A stretch of DNA of 64,000 bases from a bacterium (GCA_029990205.1 JAPEKQ010000001.1:62001-126000), one strand, 5' to 3'. Positions 17,179 to 26,750 are shown, counted from the first letter of the stretch. Numbers and translations: made by a program. The notes: generated by a model from the sequence alone, not told the origin.

Positions 17179-18504
17179 CTACCAGGCGATCCCGATGTAC
17201 GTGCCGCGCGCGACCGACGGATCATCCACGATGCGGACGAGATCCACCATGATCTGGTCCTCGCGCATGCGCTCGGGCACATCCTTGAACTCCTTCGCGC
17301 CGTTGGCCACGACGATGACCTCGGACCGCTCGAGCAGTTCATCAACGCTCGCCGCGCGGAGCGTCTCCGCGTACGGCAGCTCATGCTCGAGGAAACCGAG
17401 GTTCGAGCCGAAGAGGTCCTTCCAGTTGATGTTCTCGTCGTAGATGCACAGTTCGTATCCCTTGCCGATCAGCGTCGAGACGACCTGGACGATCGGGCTC
17501 TCCCGGAGATCGTCGGTCTCGGCCTTGAAGCTCATTCCAAGAACACCGACCTTCTTCTTGCCGCTGTTCCGGATATGGTCGATGGCCCGCTGGATGTGGG
17601 CCTTGTTCGACGGCGTGGCGCCGGCCAGCACCGGACACTCAAGGTCGAGCCGCTGGCTCATGCGCACGATCGCCCTGAGGTCCTTCGGCAGACAGGAGCC
17701 GCCGAACGCGAACCCGGGCTTGAGGTAGTACGGTGAGAGGTTGAGCTGCGTGTCCAGACAGAAGATCTCCATGACCTTGTGGCTGTCCGGCACACCCATC
17801 CCCTTCGCGACGATGCCGATCTCGTTGGCGAAACAGACCTTGATCGCGTGGAAGCAGTTGTCCGCGTACTTCACCATCTCAGAGGTCTTGACGTTCGTCC
17901 GCACGAGCGGCGAATCGATCGGCTTGTAGAGCTCCTCGAGCACGTCGCCGGCCTTCGAACCGGGTTCGAGCTCGCCGATGACGATCTTCGGCGGATGGTA
18001 GAAGTCCTGGACCGCGGATGCCTCACGCAGGAACTCAGGATTGAACAGCACGCCGAAGGTCTCCCCCGCCTTCTTCCCGGACACCTTCTCGAGCACCGGG
18101 AGAAGCTCGTCCTCGACCGTGCCCGGAGGGATGGTGCTTCGGAAGACGACCGTGTGGAACTCCGACTTCTTCGCGAACACCTCACCCATCTGCTCACACA
18201 CGCGCTTGGTGTAGTCGAGATTCGGGCTCCCGCTCTCCATCGACGGGGTGCCGACGCAGATCAGCGAGACGTCCGTGTTCATGATGGCGTGCTCGTAGTC
18301 CTCCGTCACCGTCAGCCGTCCCTCGGCCACGCCCTTCGCGATCAGCTCGCCAAGACCCGGCTCGACGATCGGGCTCGTCCCGTTGCGAAGTGGTTCGAGT
18401 TTCCTCGGATCGACGTCCAGACCGATGATCGTGTGCCCGAGGTCGCTGAAGCATGCTGCCGACACGCAGCCGACATATCCAAGACCCAGTACGCTGATTC
18501 TCAT
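17179..18504 (-). CDS. Nucleotide-sugar 6-dehydrogenase (GDP-mannose dehydrogenase-like)
   Basis: 441 residues from ATG 18504 (MRISVLGLGYVG). Oxidises C6 of a nucleotide sugar twice with NAD to the uronic acid. Rossmann GLGYVG at the N terminus, SPIVEPGL near 47-54 (favoured by GDP-mannose dehydrogenases), and the catalytic-Cys loop FGGSCLPKDLRA near 264-275. An in-frame ATG at 18528 with a closer GGGAG would add 8 residues. With manC in the window, GDP-mannuronate is a reasonable product, but UDP-glucose cannot be excluded. The 70 bases downstream (17109-17178) hold a GC hairpin only. Confidence 0.88.
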   Translation of the reverse strand: MRISVLGLGYVGCVSAACFSDLGHTIIGLDVDPRKLEPLRNGTSPIVEPGLGELIAKGVAEGRLTVTEDYEHAIMNTDVSLICVGTPSMESGSPNLDYTKRVCEQMGEVFAKKSEFHTVVFRSTIPPGTVEDELLPVLEKVSGKKAGETFGVLFNPEFLREASAVQDFYHPPKIVIGELEPGSKAGDVLEELYKPIDSPLVRTNVKTSEMVKYADNCFHAIKVCFANEIGIVAKGMGVPDSHKVMEIFCLDTQLNLSPYYLKPGFAFGGSCLPKDLRAIVRMSQRLDLECPVLAGATPSNKAHIQRAIDHIRNSGKKKVGVLGMSFKAETDDLRESPIVQVVSTLIGKGYELCIYDENINWKDLFGSNLGFLEHELPYAETLRAASVDELLERSEVIVVANGAKEFKDVPERMREDQIMVDLVRIVDDPSVARGTYIGIAW

Positions 18505-18536
18505 GGTGGAAGATCCGCTCCTCTCCATCGCTCCCT

Positions 18537-20870
18537 CTATAGCTGGTTCACTGCTTGCTCGAAGTCGACGGGCTCACCATCGACCGTCCATTCTCTGATA
18601 TCCAGTCCAACCGCTCCGCGCGCGGGCGCTGCCATGCCCGCCTTCGACTCCGTCTCGAGCGTCATCCCGAAGGCGCCGTCGAAGACGAGGTTCCCGAACC
18701 GGACACGCCCCGCGACCAATCGCTGCCGCCCCGCGTCCGATCCGATGGAGGCGGACATCCCGTGCCCGTCGCCCTCGACCCTGACCGAGGCCCCGGCGGT
18801 CGCATCCCCCGGCACGAGGACTGTGACCAGCACGGCGGGCAGGTCGACCTCCCCGTCAAGCTGGAGCCGCGGCGCCGGCGAACGCTCACCGAACCCCCGT
18901 GACGTCCACCCGGCCTTCGGGTCCTCTCCGCCCTCGGCAACACCGCACCGAAGCCCGGGGAGCACGCCGGCGTGGACCGTCATGATCCCGCCCTTCCCGT
19001 CGTTGACCTCGAACGCGCGAAGCGCCTTCATCGAGGATGCCGTCTCCGTCACGGAGACGCCCGGCGGGAACTGGAAGCCTGTCGACACGTCGTGTCGGCC
19101 GCTTCCCGTCAGCCGGTCCATCACGACACACGCGCCGCTCGCCATCAGCGCGACCGTCCGCGTGTGCGTCACCTTCGAGGGGCCGTATCCGTCACTGCTC
19201 CCCTCGAACACGTCCCCCATGAGCGTCGTGCACCAGATCCTCTGCTTCGCCCTGGCGCGGGCGCCCCACATGAAGGGACCGATGATCTCCGACTGGTTCC
19301 GTCCGTCGATCGCGACCGTGTTATGCGCGCTCGTCGAGCGGAAGTGGTCACGCCAGTCGCGAGACCCGTGATAGCAGAACGTCCCGGGGTCGACCGTCAG
19401 CCAGCGTCCGCCTGTCCCGTAGAGCAGCGACAGACAGTCCGCGTGCCCGTGCGCGGCGATCGAGAGATACCCGAGTTCGCCGCAATCGACCAGGGCCTGG
19501 GACGGACCGTGTGAAAGAACGAAGTAGCCGCCTTCGACGAACCCGGCACTCTTGCGCGTCCGCCGGTCGTGCTTCGAGTCGAGCGCGTGTCGCACGACGT
19601 CGGGTCCGCGCAGCCAGAGCGCCGGCTCCAGATCGGCCTCTTCGGCCGCCGCCGGGATCCACGCTCCTGCTTCGAGCGCCGCGCAGGCCGCCGCGCGCAT
19701 CGACTGCCGGCCCTCGCGGTCCGACAGTTCGAAGACCCTGCCACCGTCCGCATCGCCGATCTCGGGAACGGCACCGTCGGCGGATGCGACCGACCCGAGG
19801 AACGCCGACATCCGGACAAGACGTTCCTTCACGGACGTAGGCAGTTCGCTGCCGCGCGTTCGAAGCGCCGCCGAGACGACGAGCACGAACTCGATGACGA
19901 ACGCGCCGTAGTGAAGCGCCTGCTCCTTCGGCACGCCGTCCGCGGTAACCTGTCGGACGACCTCGCGCTGGACGTGCCCGACTCCGGAGGCGAGCCAACG
20001 CCCGGCTCCTCTGAGGAACGGGAACTTCGCGCCGACGACGACAAGCCCCGCCGCTTCGCCGATCAGGTGGTTGTTCCGCGAAGAGGCGTAAACTGATAGA
20101 TTATCAGACAGATGCGCAGCCTGCAATGCGGCGCTGGAGACCACCGTACGGACGTCATTATCCGTTGCACCAACCGTGCCCACCAGGTCGATCGCGAGCG
20201 ACCATGAGACAAGACGTATCGCGACTTCCAGAGCGCTCGTCCAGTTTATGCCGAAGAACGGCGGATTCCGCTCGGCCCACGACCCCATCGACTCCCAGAC
20301 CGCCCGCGCGTATCGCTCCTCGCCGGTCAGCGCCCACGCCCGACTGAGCGTGGCGAGCTCGTGCTGTCTGTTGACCTCCCAGACGTATCGCGGCTCCTCG
20401 AGACCGGGCTCGAATCGGAAGTCGAGCTCCGCCCAGTAGTCGAGTGGCCAGCTCTTGCCCGACAGCGGGTCCGCATGCCAGTCGGGCGGATACCCCGTCT
20501 CGAAGCTCGTCCAGCCGAACGCCGGCACTCTGCCCGCGAGCACGGCGTCGGCCGCGGCGACGACGCGCGCCGTCGAACCACCCATCACCTCGAGTTCCCG
20601 TGCGAGCTTCGCCATCTCGCGAGCCCCCGGGAGCAGCGTTCCGCGACCTTCATCGAGCGTCGCCCTGATCGCCTCGATGCTGGTCGCGTGTCCGTGGAGC
20701 TCGCGCGGATCGAACGTTCGTCCGGGACGCGCAAGCTCGACCGCGCTCACCGGACCCGTCGGACGACGCATGCGGTTTCGCACGGCTCGCGCGCCGCGCA
20801 CCGTCACCTCGGACGGCGACATCGCCAGGAGCCGCTTCAGGGTCCAGCCGAGCTTGGAGCGATCAGCCAC
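18537..20870 (-). CDS. Heparinase II/III-like polysaccharide lyase family protein
   Basis: 777 residues from a GTG at 20870 with GGGAGGAG upstream; the longer open frame to 21107 is a shadow of the next gene. An alpha/alpha-toroid N-terminal half (about 150-400) contains YWAELDFRFEPGLEEPRYVWEVNRQ-type sequence around 205 and SSRNNHLIGEAAGL near 285. The C-terminal beta-sandwich has AAHGHADCLSLLYG and DPGTFCYHGSRDWRDHFRSTSAHNT, the Hepar_II_III hallmarks including His and Tyr candidates for catalysis. No signal peptide is obvious. Within EPS loci these proteins can trim or epimerise uronic acid polymers; the role here is inference and fits the nearby uronate-forming dehydrogenase. Confidence 0.85.
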   Translation of the reverse strand: MADRSKLGWTLKRLLAMSPSEVTVRGARAVRNRMRRPTGPVSAVELARPGRTFDPRELHGHATSIEAIRATLDEGRGTLLPGAREMAKLARELEVMGGSTARVVAAADAVLAGRVPAFGWTSFETGYPPDWHADPLSGKSWPLDYWAELDFRFEPGLEEPRYVWEVNRQHELATLSRAWALTGEERYARAVWESMGSWAERNPPFFGINWTSALEVAIRLVSWSLAIDLVGTVGATDNDVRTVVSSAALQAAHLSDNLSVYASSRNNHLIGEAAGLVVVGAKFPFLRGAGRWLASGVGHVQREVVRQVTADGVPKEQALHYGAFVIEFVLVVSAALRTRGSELPTSVKERLVRMSAFLGSVASADGAVPEIGDADGGRVFELSDREGRQSMRAAACAALEAGAWIPAAAEEADLEPALWLRGPDVVRHALDSKHDRRTRKSAGFVEGGYFVLSHGPSQALVDCGELGYLSIAAHGHADCLSLLYGTGGRWLTVDPGTFCYHGSRDWRDHFRSTSAHNTVAIDGRNQSEIIGPFMWGARARAKQRIWCTTLMGDVFEGSSDGYGPSKVTHTRTVALMASGACVVMDRLTGSGRHDVSTGFQFPPGVSVTETASSMKALRAFEVNDGKGGIMTVHAGVLPGLRCGVAEGGEDPKAGWTSRGFGERSPAPRLQLDGEVDLPAVLVTVLVPGDATAGASVRVEGDGHGMSASIGSDAGRQRLVAGRVRFGNLVFDGAFGMTLETESKAGMAAPARGAVGLDIREWTVDGEPVDFEQAVNQL

Positions 20871-22107
20871 CGGCTCCTCCCTTCTCGGCGATCGTTTCGT
20901 CGACCAGCGACTCCAGCGCATCGATCGCGCGATCCCACCCGTATCTCTCCTCGGCGTACCGCCGGCATCGGGTCCGGAGCTCCGAAGCGGCCTTCTCGTT
21001 CGAGAGCCACTCGAGCACGGAGCACATCCCGCGGCGAAGCGCCGCCGGATCCGCCCCGGCGAAGACGAGCTGCGGCGCCAGCGGCTTGAGGAGCTCGGGC
21101 GTGGCACCCACCGGTGTGCCGATGGCGGGCGTCCCGCTGGCGAGCGCCTCGAGCGTCACCATGCCGAATCCCTCGAACGCCGCGGACGGCAGCACGAACA
21201 GATCGGCGGCTCGGTAGTAGAGAGGAAGGCTCTCCTCCGGGACGAAGCCGGTGAACGTCACGGACTCTGAGAGCCCGAGCGAGGCGACCTGCGCCCTGAG
21301 TTCGCTCTCGAGCCATCCCCGCCCCGCGATGACGAGCGTTGCGTCGGGCCACGAGCGGTGCACTTCGGCGAACGCCGTCACCAGGTTCGAAAGCCCCATT
21401 CTCGGAACGAGTCTCCTCGCAGTGAACAGGACCGGTCCCGACGACGGAAGCCCGAGCTCCCGCTTGAGCGCGGCTCTGTCGTCGGCCGGGTGGAAGCGTT
21501 CGAGATCCACACCGCCCGGGATCTTCACGACCTTCGGACGGGCAAACGCGTAGTAGCTGTCAAGCTGGTCCGCTGAGAAGTCGGACAGGACCACGACCCG
21601 GTCCGCGCGCTGAAGACAGGCGACCTCGGTGCGTCGCGCCATCCGCCCGAACAGGAGCGATTCGAGCGGCTTGGCGAGCTTGCGCTCCGCCCCCTCGAGT
21701 CTGAGTTCCTGCCAGTACGACGCGTGGAATGTCATGATCTCCGGCGCCGGCGAAGCCTCAACGGTCCGGAGATAGGCGTAGTACGGGAAATAGTGGTGCG
21801 GAAGAACGACGTCGTACCGGTTCGACCGCGCCAGTTCCGCAAGCAGCGGCCGCGACGCCCTGAGCGCGTCCCGCGTCCTGCCGCCGGGGCGCCGGCTGCT
21901 CTCGGCACGCCCGTAGCGGTACATCGTGATCCCATCGATGACCTCGGTGTCCGGGGTCCCACCGCGTGTCCGCTGTCCAACGAGGTCGACCCGGTGTCCG
22001 CGAGCCACGAGCCGCGTCATCGTCTCGTGCGCGACCCGCTCGACGCCACCGAGGCTGTCGGGGATGAAGAACTGGTTGATGCAGAGGATGTTCAGCGACG
22101 GTTTCAC
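20863..22107 (-). CDS. GT4 glycosyltransferase
   Basis: 414 residues from a GTG at 22107 which overlaps the upstream TGA as GTGA. The product begins (M)KPSLNILCINQFFIP, then SLGGVERVAHE. The C-terminal half has FTARRLVPRMGLSNLVTAF and FEGFGMVTLEALASGTPAIG, with the EX7E acidic pair of retaining GT4 enzymes. It overlaps the lyase gene by 8 bases. Probably adds one sugar of the exopolysaccharide repeat. Confidence 0.87.
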   Translation of the reverse strand: MKPSLNILCINQFFIPDSLGGVERVAHETMTRLVARGHRVDLVGQRTRGGTPDTEVIDGITMYRYGRAESSRRPGGRTRDALRASRPLLAELARSNRYDVVLPHHYFPYYAYLRTVEASPAPEIMTFHASYWQELRLEGAERKLAKPLESLLFGRMARRTEVACLQRADRVVVLSDFSADQLDSYYAFARPKVVKIPGGVDLERFHPADDRAALKRELGLPSSGPVLFTARRLVPRMGLSNLVTAFAEVHRSWPDATLVIAGRGWLESELRAQVASLGLSESVTFTGFVPEESLPLYYRAADLFVLPSAAFEGFGMVTLEALASGTPAIGTPVGATPELLKPLAPQLVFAGADPAALRRGMCSVLEWLSNEKAASELRTRCRRYAEERYGWDRAIDALESLVDETIAEKGGAGG

Positions 22108-23297
22108 GATCCGCTGCCTCCTCCCGCTGACGATGTCCCCCCGCTCGAGACCTCCTCGTAGACATCGAGGACGGCGTTCACGCACGCTTCGACGGAGAAC
22201 TCGCGCTCGAGCTTCTGGCGTCCGGCGTCGCCCATCGACGCCCCGCGATCGGGTCGCTCGAGAACGTCGGCCACGGCAGCGGCGAGCCCGGCCGCGTCGC
22301 GCGGTCGAATGAGATGTCCGGTCACGCCCTCGTCGATCTGCTCACTGATTCCGCCGACGTCGCCGGCCACCACGGGCAGCCGCGCGCCCATCGCCTCGAG
22401 GATGACGAAGGGCAGACACTCGTCCTCGGACGGAAGCATCAGCAGGTCGACGGTCGCCAGGATGTCCGGCACATCGCGCCGGAACCCCGCCCAGACAACG
22501 TGTTCGTCCACTCCGAGGTCCTTCGACTCGGCCCGGAGCTTCTCCTCGATCTCGCCCTCGCCCACGAAGACGAGCTTGAACGCAGGGATCCGCTCGCGGA
22601 TGGCGGGAAGGGCCCTGAGCGCGAAGCTGTGCCCCTTCCGCTCCGCCATGCGACCCACGAGCACCGCCGTGACTGCATCGTCGGCGAGCCCCAGCGAGCG
22701 CCGCGCGCCGTCCGCGTCACGCTTCCCATCGAGCGCCGCGATGTCGAGCCCGTTGCGAATGGCGACGATACGGTCCGGCGGCACCGCGTAGTGGTCGATG
22801 AGCATCTCGCGACTGAGATCGGACACCGCGATCGTGCGGTCGATTCCTCGGTTCGTGTATCTGACGAGCCCGGTGATGATTCGACGACCGAACGGGACGT
22901 TGGAGTCAGGCGGGAGCGCAAGGTGCTCGGTCGCGACGACCGACCGCACACCGACGGCTCTGGCCGCGGCGATGGCCGGCAGACAGTTTCTTGGGTGTGT
23001 CTTGTTGAAGTGAACGAGTTCGAACCCGCGAAGCAGCTTCTTCGCCTCGCTGTAGACGCGCGGACTGAACTCCTTGCCGTGCCCGAACCGAGTCACGTCG
23101 AACCCGAGCTCCTCGAGATGCTCGACCCACGAATCGACCTCCGGCCAGTCCGCGACGAACAGCGGCGTCTCATAGCCCGCCCTGGAGAGTCCCGCGACGA
23201 GCTGGGTCATGTAGACCTCGGCACCGCCCCACGCTCGCGCGTCGGTGTAGAAAGCGATGGTGCGGGGGATCGCACTCCGGTTCGGGCGGCCGCCCAT
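22104..23297 (-). CDS. GT4 glycosyltransferase
   Basis: 397 residues from the ATG at 23297, which overlaps the stop of the polymerase gene as TGATG. N terminus RTIAFYTDARAWGGAEVYM; C-terminal VLVGRMAERKGHSFAL and DECLPFVILEAMGARLPVVA. The in-frame extension up to 23684 lies inside the upstream gene and has no homology pattern. A GGAGGAGG near its end serves as ribosome site for the next gene. Donor unknown. Confidence 0.87.
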   Translation of the reverse strand: MGGRPNRSAIPRTIAFYTDARAWGGAEVYMTQLVAGLSRAGYETPLFVADWPEVDSWVEHLEELGFDVTRFGHGKEFSPRVYSEAKKLLRGFELVHFNKTHPRNCLPAIAAARAVGVRSVVATEHLALPPDSNVPFGRRIITGLVRYTNRGIDRTIAVSDLSREMLIDHYAVPPDRIVAIRNGLDIAALDGKRDADGARRSLGLADDAVTAVLVGRMAERKGHSFALRALPAIRERIPAFKLVFVGEGEIEEKLRAESKDLGVDEHVVWAGFRRDVPDILATVDLLMLPSEDECLPFVILEAMGARLPVVAGDVGGISEQIDEGVTGHLIRPRDAAGLAAAVADVLERPDRGASMGDAGRQKLEREFSVEACVNAVLDVYEEVSSGGTSSAGGGSGS

Positions 23298-24850
23298 CAA
23301 GGCCCCGCCCAGACAGTGCTCGGTTCCAGCTCCTCCTCCGGCGACGTCACCGGCAGCTGCCCCTCCTGGACCATGCGGTCCAGAGCTACGATGATCGCGA
23401 GGAGCGCGAAGAGCGCGTACCCGACGTTCCTGTGATGGAACAGATGGACGAAGAGTGTCTGTGTGACAATGGCGAAGAATCCCGCGTACGCGCCCTGAGC
23501 GATGAACCCGAAACCCGGATGTCGCGCGAGCGTGCGAAGGTTGCGGAGCGCCATCTTGAAGATCCCGACGAGGAACGCCACGAAGAACAGAAGCGCGGGT
23601 ATGCCGTTCTCGGAACCGATAGTCAGCAAGAGATTGTGCGCCTGCGTCAGGACGCCGGCGACCATGCTGTTGTCGGCGTGCCACGGGAACGCTCCGGGTC
23701 CGACCCCGGTGATCGGGTTGTTGCCTATGACCTCGAGCGCACTCTGGAAGATCGCCGGTCGCGCGGAGTAGTCACTTCTGTTGAGCTGCTCGAACCGGAT
23801 CGAGATCAGTTCGATGACTCCGCGTTCCGTGTAGATCAGCGACATTCCCTGCGCCACGACGGCGAAGAGCACGATGAACACGAGGATCCTCTTGAGCGCC
23901 CGGTGATCGGTGACCCCGAGCATACCGATCCCGCCGAGCACGCCGAACCACGCGCTTCTCGAGTACGTGAACAGCAGTCCCAGGAAACCGATGAGGATCG
24001 CGAAGTCCGCAAACAGCTTGTGGTACCACCGTTTCAGGTGGTCCACCGCGAAGAACCAGATCGGCATCGACATGATCAGGAAGGCCCCAAGGAAGTTCGG
24101 GTGACCGAGACCAAGGAACTTGGACCCGGCTCCCTCCGAACGGCCGCCGACCACGCCCGCCTCGAGCTCCTCCTCCGTCGCATGGACCGCCTCGACGGCG
24201 CCTCCGAATCGCCCGTACAACCCGACGCCCGCCACGAACAGACCGGCCGTCGCGAAGACGATGGCGAAGTTCCTGATGTCGCGCGGGTTTCTCAACAGAG
24301 TGGTCACGAGGTAGAACCACGCGAAGTAGAGCACCTGTTCCTTCCAGTAGAGCATGACCCTCGCCCGGGCGTAGGGACTCCAGTTCTTGTTGAGCCCGAC
24401 GAGCATCGCCAGCGTCACGAAGACCAGGTACATCAGAATGATGTTGTCGAGCGGCGTCTTCCTGACGAGCGGTCCCTTCGCGGCGAACGCCCGGTCGGCG
24501 GAGTATCGGATGATATAGACGAACCAGACGCCGACGAGCGCCAGGTTGAATCCGCTGATATGGAAGACATTGCCCGGTCCGAAGCTCACGCCCGGCCGCG
24601 TGAACGCGATCATCGCGCACAGGCCGAGAACGGCCCACTCGATCCGGATGACGGTGATGATGACGATGAACGCCGCCATGATGAAGACGACGAAGTAGAT
24701 GGGTTCGGGGAAACGAACCTTGGTGAGAAGCACCCACGAGAAGGCGATATAGAAGAGGATGGCGGCCACCCAGACAGGCCACGAACGACCGAGGAAGTCC
24801 TCGCTCCGTTCGTACAGCTCCTCGAGACGCTGGGTGAACCCGTTCAACAT
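23297..24850 (-). CDS. O-antigen polymerase/ligase-like multi-spanning membrane protein
   Basis: 517 residues from ATG 24850 with GGAGGG four bases upstream. About 11-12 hydrophobic spans and a large periplasmic loop with the Wzy_C/WaaL-type pattern: NRSDYSARPAIFQSALEVIGNNPITGVGPGAF region and HNLLLTIGSENGIPALLFF. A GHPNFLGAFL segment precedes it. In an exopolysaccharide operon this is more likely the Wzy-type polymerase than a lipid A ligase; a second relative (34506-35708) is in the LPS block. Upstream 24851-24996 contains only a hairpin. Confidence 0.82.
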   Translation of the reverse strand: MLNGFTQRLEELYERSEDFLGRSWPVWVAAILFYIAFSWVLLTKVRFPEPIYFVVFIMAAFIVIITVIRIEWAVLGLCAMIAFTRPGVSFGPGNVFHISGFNLALVGVWFVYIIRYSADRAFAAKGPLVRKTPLDNIILMYLVFVTLAMLVGLNKNWSPYARARVMLYWKEQVLYFAWFYLVTTLLRNPRDIRNFAIVFATAGLFVAGVGLYGRFGGAVEAVHATEEELEAGVVGGRSEGAGSKFLGLGHPNFLGAFLIMSMPIWFFAVDHLKRWYHKLFADFAILIGFLGLLFTYSRSAWFGVLGGIGMLGVTDHRALKRILVFIVLFAVVAQGMSLIYTERGVIELISIRFEQLNRSDYSARPAIFQSALEVIGNNPITGVGPGAFPWHADNSMVAGVLTQAHNLLLTIGSENGIPALLFFVAFLVGIFKMALRNLRTLARHPGFGFIAQGAYAGFFAIVTQTLFVHLFHHRNVGYALFALLAIIVALDRMVQEGQLPVTSPEEELEPSTVWAGP

Positions 24851-24961
24851 CGCTCCCTCCTGACCCTCCGACGCTGCATCCGGGCGCGTGAGCGCACCGT
24901 GTGGCGCCGCATCGGCCTGCGCGGGCCCGGGAGAGCGGCTCGTCCTGTTCGAGGGCGGCGC

Positions 24962-24978
24962 CGCTCCGTCTCGGAGCG
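24962..24978 (-). other. Hairpin between the CpsD-like and polymerase genes
   Basis: A perfect 7-bp inverted repeat CGCTCCG/CGGAGCG with a 3-base loop, inside a 146-base gene-free stretch (24851-24996). No T-run follows, so it is not a good intrinsic terminator; RNA stability or partial attenuation are possible. Nothing else recognisable in this gap. Confidence 0.4.
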
Positions 24979-24996
24979 CCTCCGCGGTAGTTCTCT

Positions 24997-25809
24997 CTAC
25001 AACCGCTCGTAGATCATACGGGGAATGTAGAACCGGCGTCTGTTCAAGACGGTCCCCAGGATATTCGCTCCGGCGCCTCGCAGCTGCTCGGTCGCCAGCT
25101 CCACAAGCTGGCGCTTCGTCCTCCCTGCGCGAATGACCAGCACGACGCCGTCGACCCGTCCTGAGAGCTGCAACCCCTCGGAGAACGAGAGAACCGGCGG
25201 CATGTCGATGACCGTCAGCGGGAAGCCCCTGCGGATCGAGCCGATGACATCGTCGATGTTCGGATCGGTGAAGACGCGCGGCGGCGCCACGACGCGCCGG
25301 CCGGTCGCCATCAGCGACAGGTGCGGCACCTGCGTCGTCTGGATGCACCGCGAGAGCTCCGCTCCGCCAAGCACGGCGTCCGTCAGTCCGGGGTCCTGCT
25401 GCATGCGAAGCGCGCGGTGATGCCCCGGCTTGCGTAGATTCGCGTCGACGAGCAGCGTGTCGACAGCGTTGGAGACCGCAAGCGTCTCAGCGAATTCACG
25501 CGCGACCGTGCTCGTGCCCTCCCCATCGACGGCGCTCGTGACCATGATGACTCTCGAACGGATGTCCGGGAGCGCCAGATAGATCTCCGACGCGAGACCG
25601 TGGTACTCCTCGGAGTTCTCCGGTGGCGTCAACGGCCCGGCCGTTCGTGGCGGCGGGGTCCTGCGCGCGGTCACGGCGTCTCCGCCCCCGCTCTCAGCAC
25701 CCGGATGGTCCGCGACGAATCCGGACGCCTTCGTGCCGTCCGCCTCGTCAAACCTGCCGCGCTCGTTCTCGCGCTCGGCCTTATCCATTGCCTTCGAGAT
25801 CTTGCTCAT
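24997..25809 (-). CDS. CpsD/BY-kinase-family ATPase with altered P-loop
   Basis: 270 residues from ATG 25809 (AAGGA upstream). The fold is that of the cytoplasmic partner of Wzz/GumC proteins, which in other systems autophosphorylates tyrosines and controls polymer length. The Walker A segment reads SAVDGEGTST, with Thr99 where GEGKS has the Lys. Walker A-prime is LLVDANLRKP (Asn for the second Asp) and Walker B VIDMPP. The C-terminal tail has only two Tyr and no cluster. The low-complexity N terminus (about 20-65) is a linker. Kinase activity is doubtful. It lies just after the ExeA-type ATPase gene. Confidence 0.82.
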   Translation of the reverse strand: MSKISKAMDKAERENERGRFDEADGTKASGFVADHPGAESGGGDAVTARRTPPPRTAGPLTPPENSEEYHGLASEIYLALPDIRSRVIMVTSAVDGEGTSTVAREFAETLAVSNAVDTLLVDANLRKPGHHRALRMQQDPGLTDAVLGGAELSRCIQTTQVPHLSLMATGRRVVAPPRVFTDPNIDDVIGSIRRGFPLTVIDMPPVLSFSEGLQLSGRVDGVVLVIRAGRTKRQLVELATEQLRGAGANILGTVLNRRRFYIPRMIYERL

Positions 25810-25832
25810 CCCGGTCCTTCCCGCGGCGCGGC

Positions 25833-26687
25833 CTAGACGGCGCCCGGCTGAGTCTGCTGCTGCTCCGTGTCCTCCGGCGGCGTCTTGCACTCGACCGCGT
25901 CGATCGTCTCTTCCACCGTCCTCCGACCGATCCAGGGCCTGTTGTCGGCGTACCCGGCGAGCAGCGCGTTGTCGCAGACCGTGTTGATGGCCCGCGGAAC
26001 GCCGCCCGAGTAGTCGTACACCGCGTCGACCGCGCTTCGATCGAAGATCTCGAGGTCGGTCGCGCCCGCCACCGTCAGACGATGCCTGATGTACTCGCCC
26101 GTCTCCTGTCGAGAGAGCGGGGCGAGATCAAAACGGATGCTGATCCGCTGTCTGAGCTGTCTGAGCTGCTGGAGCTCCAGCTTGCGGCGGAACTCCGGCT
26201 GCCCCGCGAGGACGATCTGAAGACTGCACCGCCCCATCGAACGCAGGTTCGAGAGCAGTCTGATCTCCTCGAGGAGCGGCAGGTTCAGATTCTGCGCCTC
26301 GTCGATGATGAAGACAGCGTTCTTTCCCGCGGCCGTCCACTGGCCGAGGAACGCGGCGATCTCCCGCATGATCTCCATCTTGGTCGTGCCCTTGAACTCG
26401 ACACCAAGCTCCCACGCGAGCACACGAAGGAGGTCGGTCTTCCCGATCGTCGTATTCGAGAGCCAGGCGACCTTCGTGGATGCGTCGAGACGCGAAACGA
26501 GCGCGTCGAGCATCGTCGTCTTGCCGGTTCCCACCTCGCCGGTGAGCTGAACGAACACGCGCCGCTCCTTGACACCGTACGTCAGGTGCGCCAGCGCCTC
26601 CCGGTGCTTCTCGCTCAGGTAGAGATACCTGAGATCCGGGGAGAGCTCGAAGGGCCGTTCCGCCAGCTTGTAGAACCTCGTATACAC
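25833..26687 (-). CDS. ExeA-type AAA ATPase associated with exopolysaccharide export
   Basis: 284 residues. YTRFYKLAERPFELSPD at the N terminus is the ExeA/GspA family start (the family also includes the ATPase of exosortase-linked EPS clusters). Walker A GEVGTGKTT near 50-58, Walker B VFIIDEAQNL near 124-133, sensor LAGQPEF near 160. Both nucleotide motifs are intact. GTG start with GGGAG. It lies between the Wzz/GumC and CpsD-like genes, so it probably works with the export complex at the inner membrane. Confidence 0.86.
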   Translation of the reverse strand: MYTRFYKLAERPFELSPDLRYLYLSEKHREALAHLTYGVKERRVFVQLTGEVGTGKTTMLDALVSRLDASTKVAWLSNTTIGKTDLLRVLAWELGVEFKGTTKMEIMREIAAFLGQWTAAGKNAVFIIDEAQNLNLPLLEEIRLLSNLRSMGRCSLQIVLAGQPEFRRKLELQQLRQLRQRISIRFDLAPLSRQETGEYIRHRLTVAGATDLEIFDRSAVDAVYDYSGGVPRAINTVCDNALLAGYADNRPWIGRRTVEETIDAVECKTPPEDTEQQQTQPGAV

Positions 26688-26726
26688 GGTTGTCCGCTCC
26701 CTGCCCGCCGCGGCTTGCGGCGTCTC

Positions 26727-26746
26727 CGCGCGTCGTCTGACGCGCG
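26727..26746 (-). other. Hairpin between GumC-type and ExeA-type genes
   Basis: CGCGCGTC/GACGCGCG, an 8-bp perfect stem with a 4-base loop, starts 5 bases after the GumC-type stop. No T-run. Possible mRNA-processing or stability element in the operon. Confidence 0.45.
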
Positions 26747-26750
26747 TCCG

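Noticed and set aside
18537-21107. Extended start of the heparinase-like frame
   Set aside because: The extra N terminus is Arg/Ser-rich and overlaps the next gene; GTG at 20870 has a good ribosome site.
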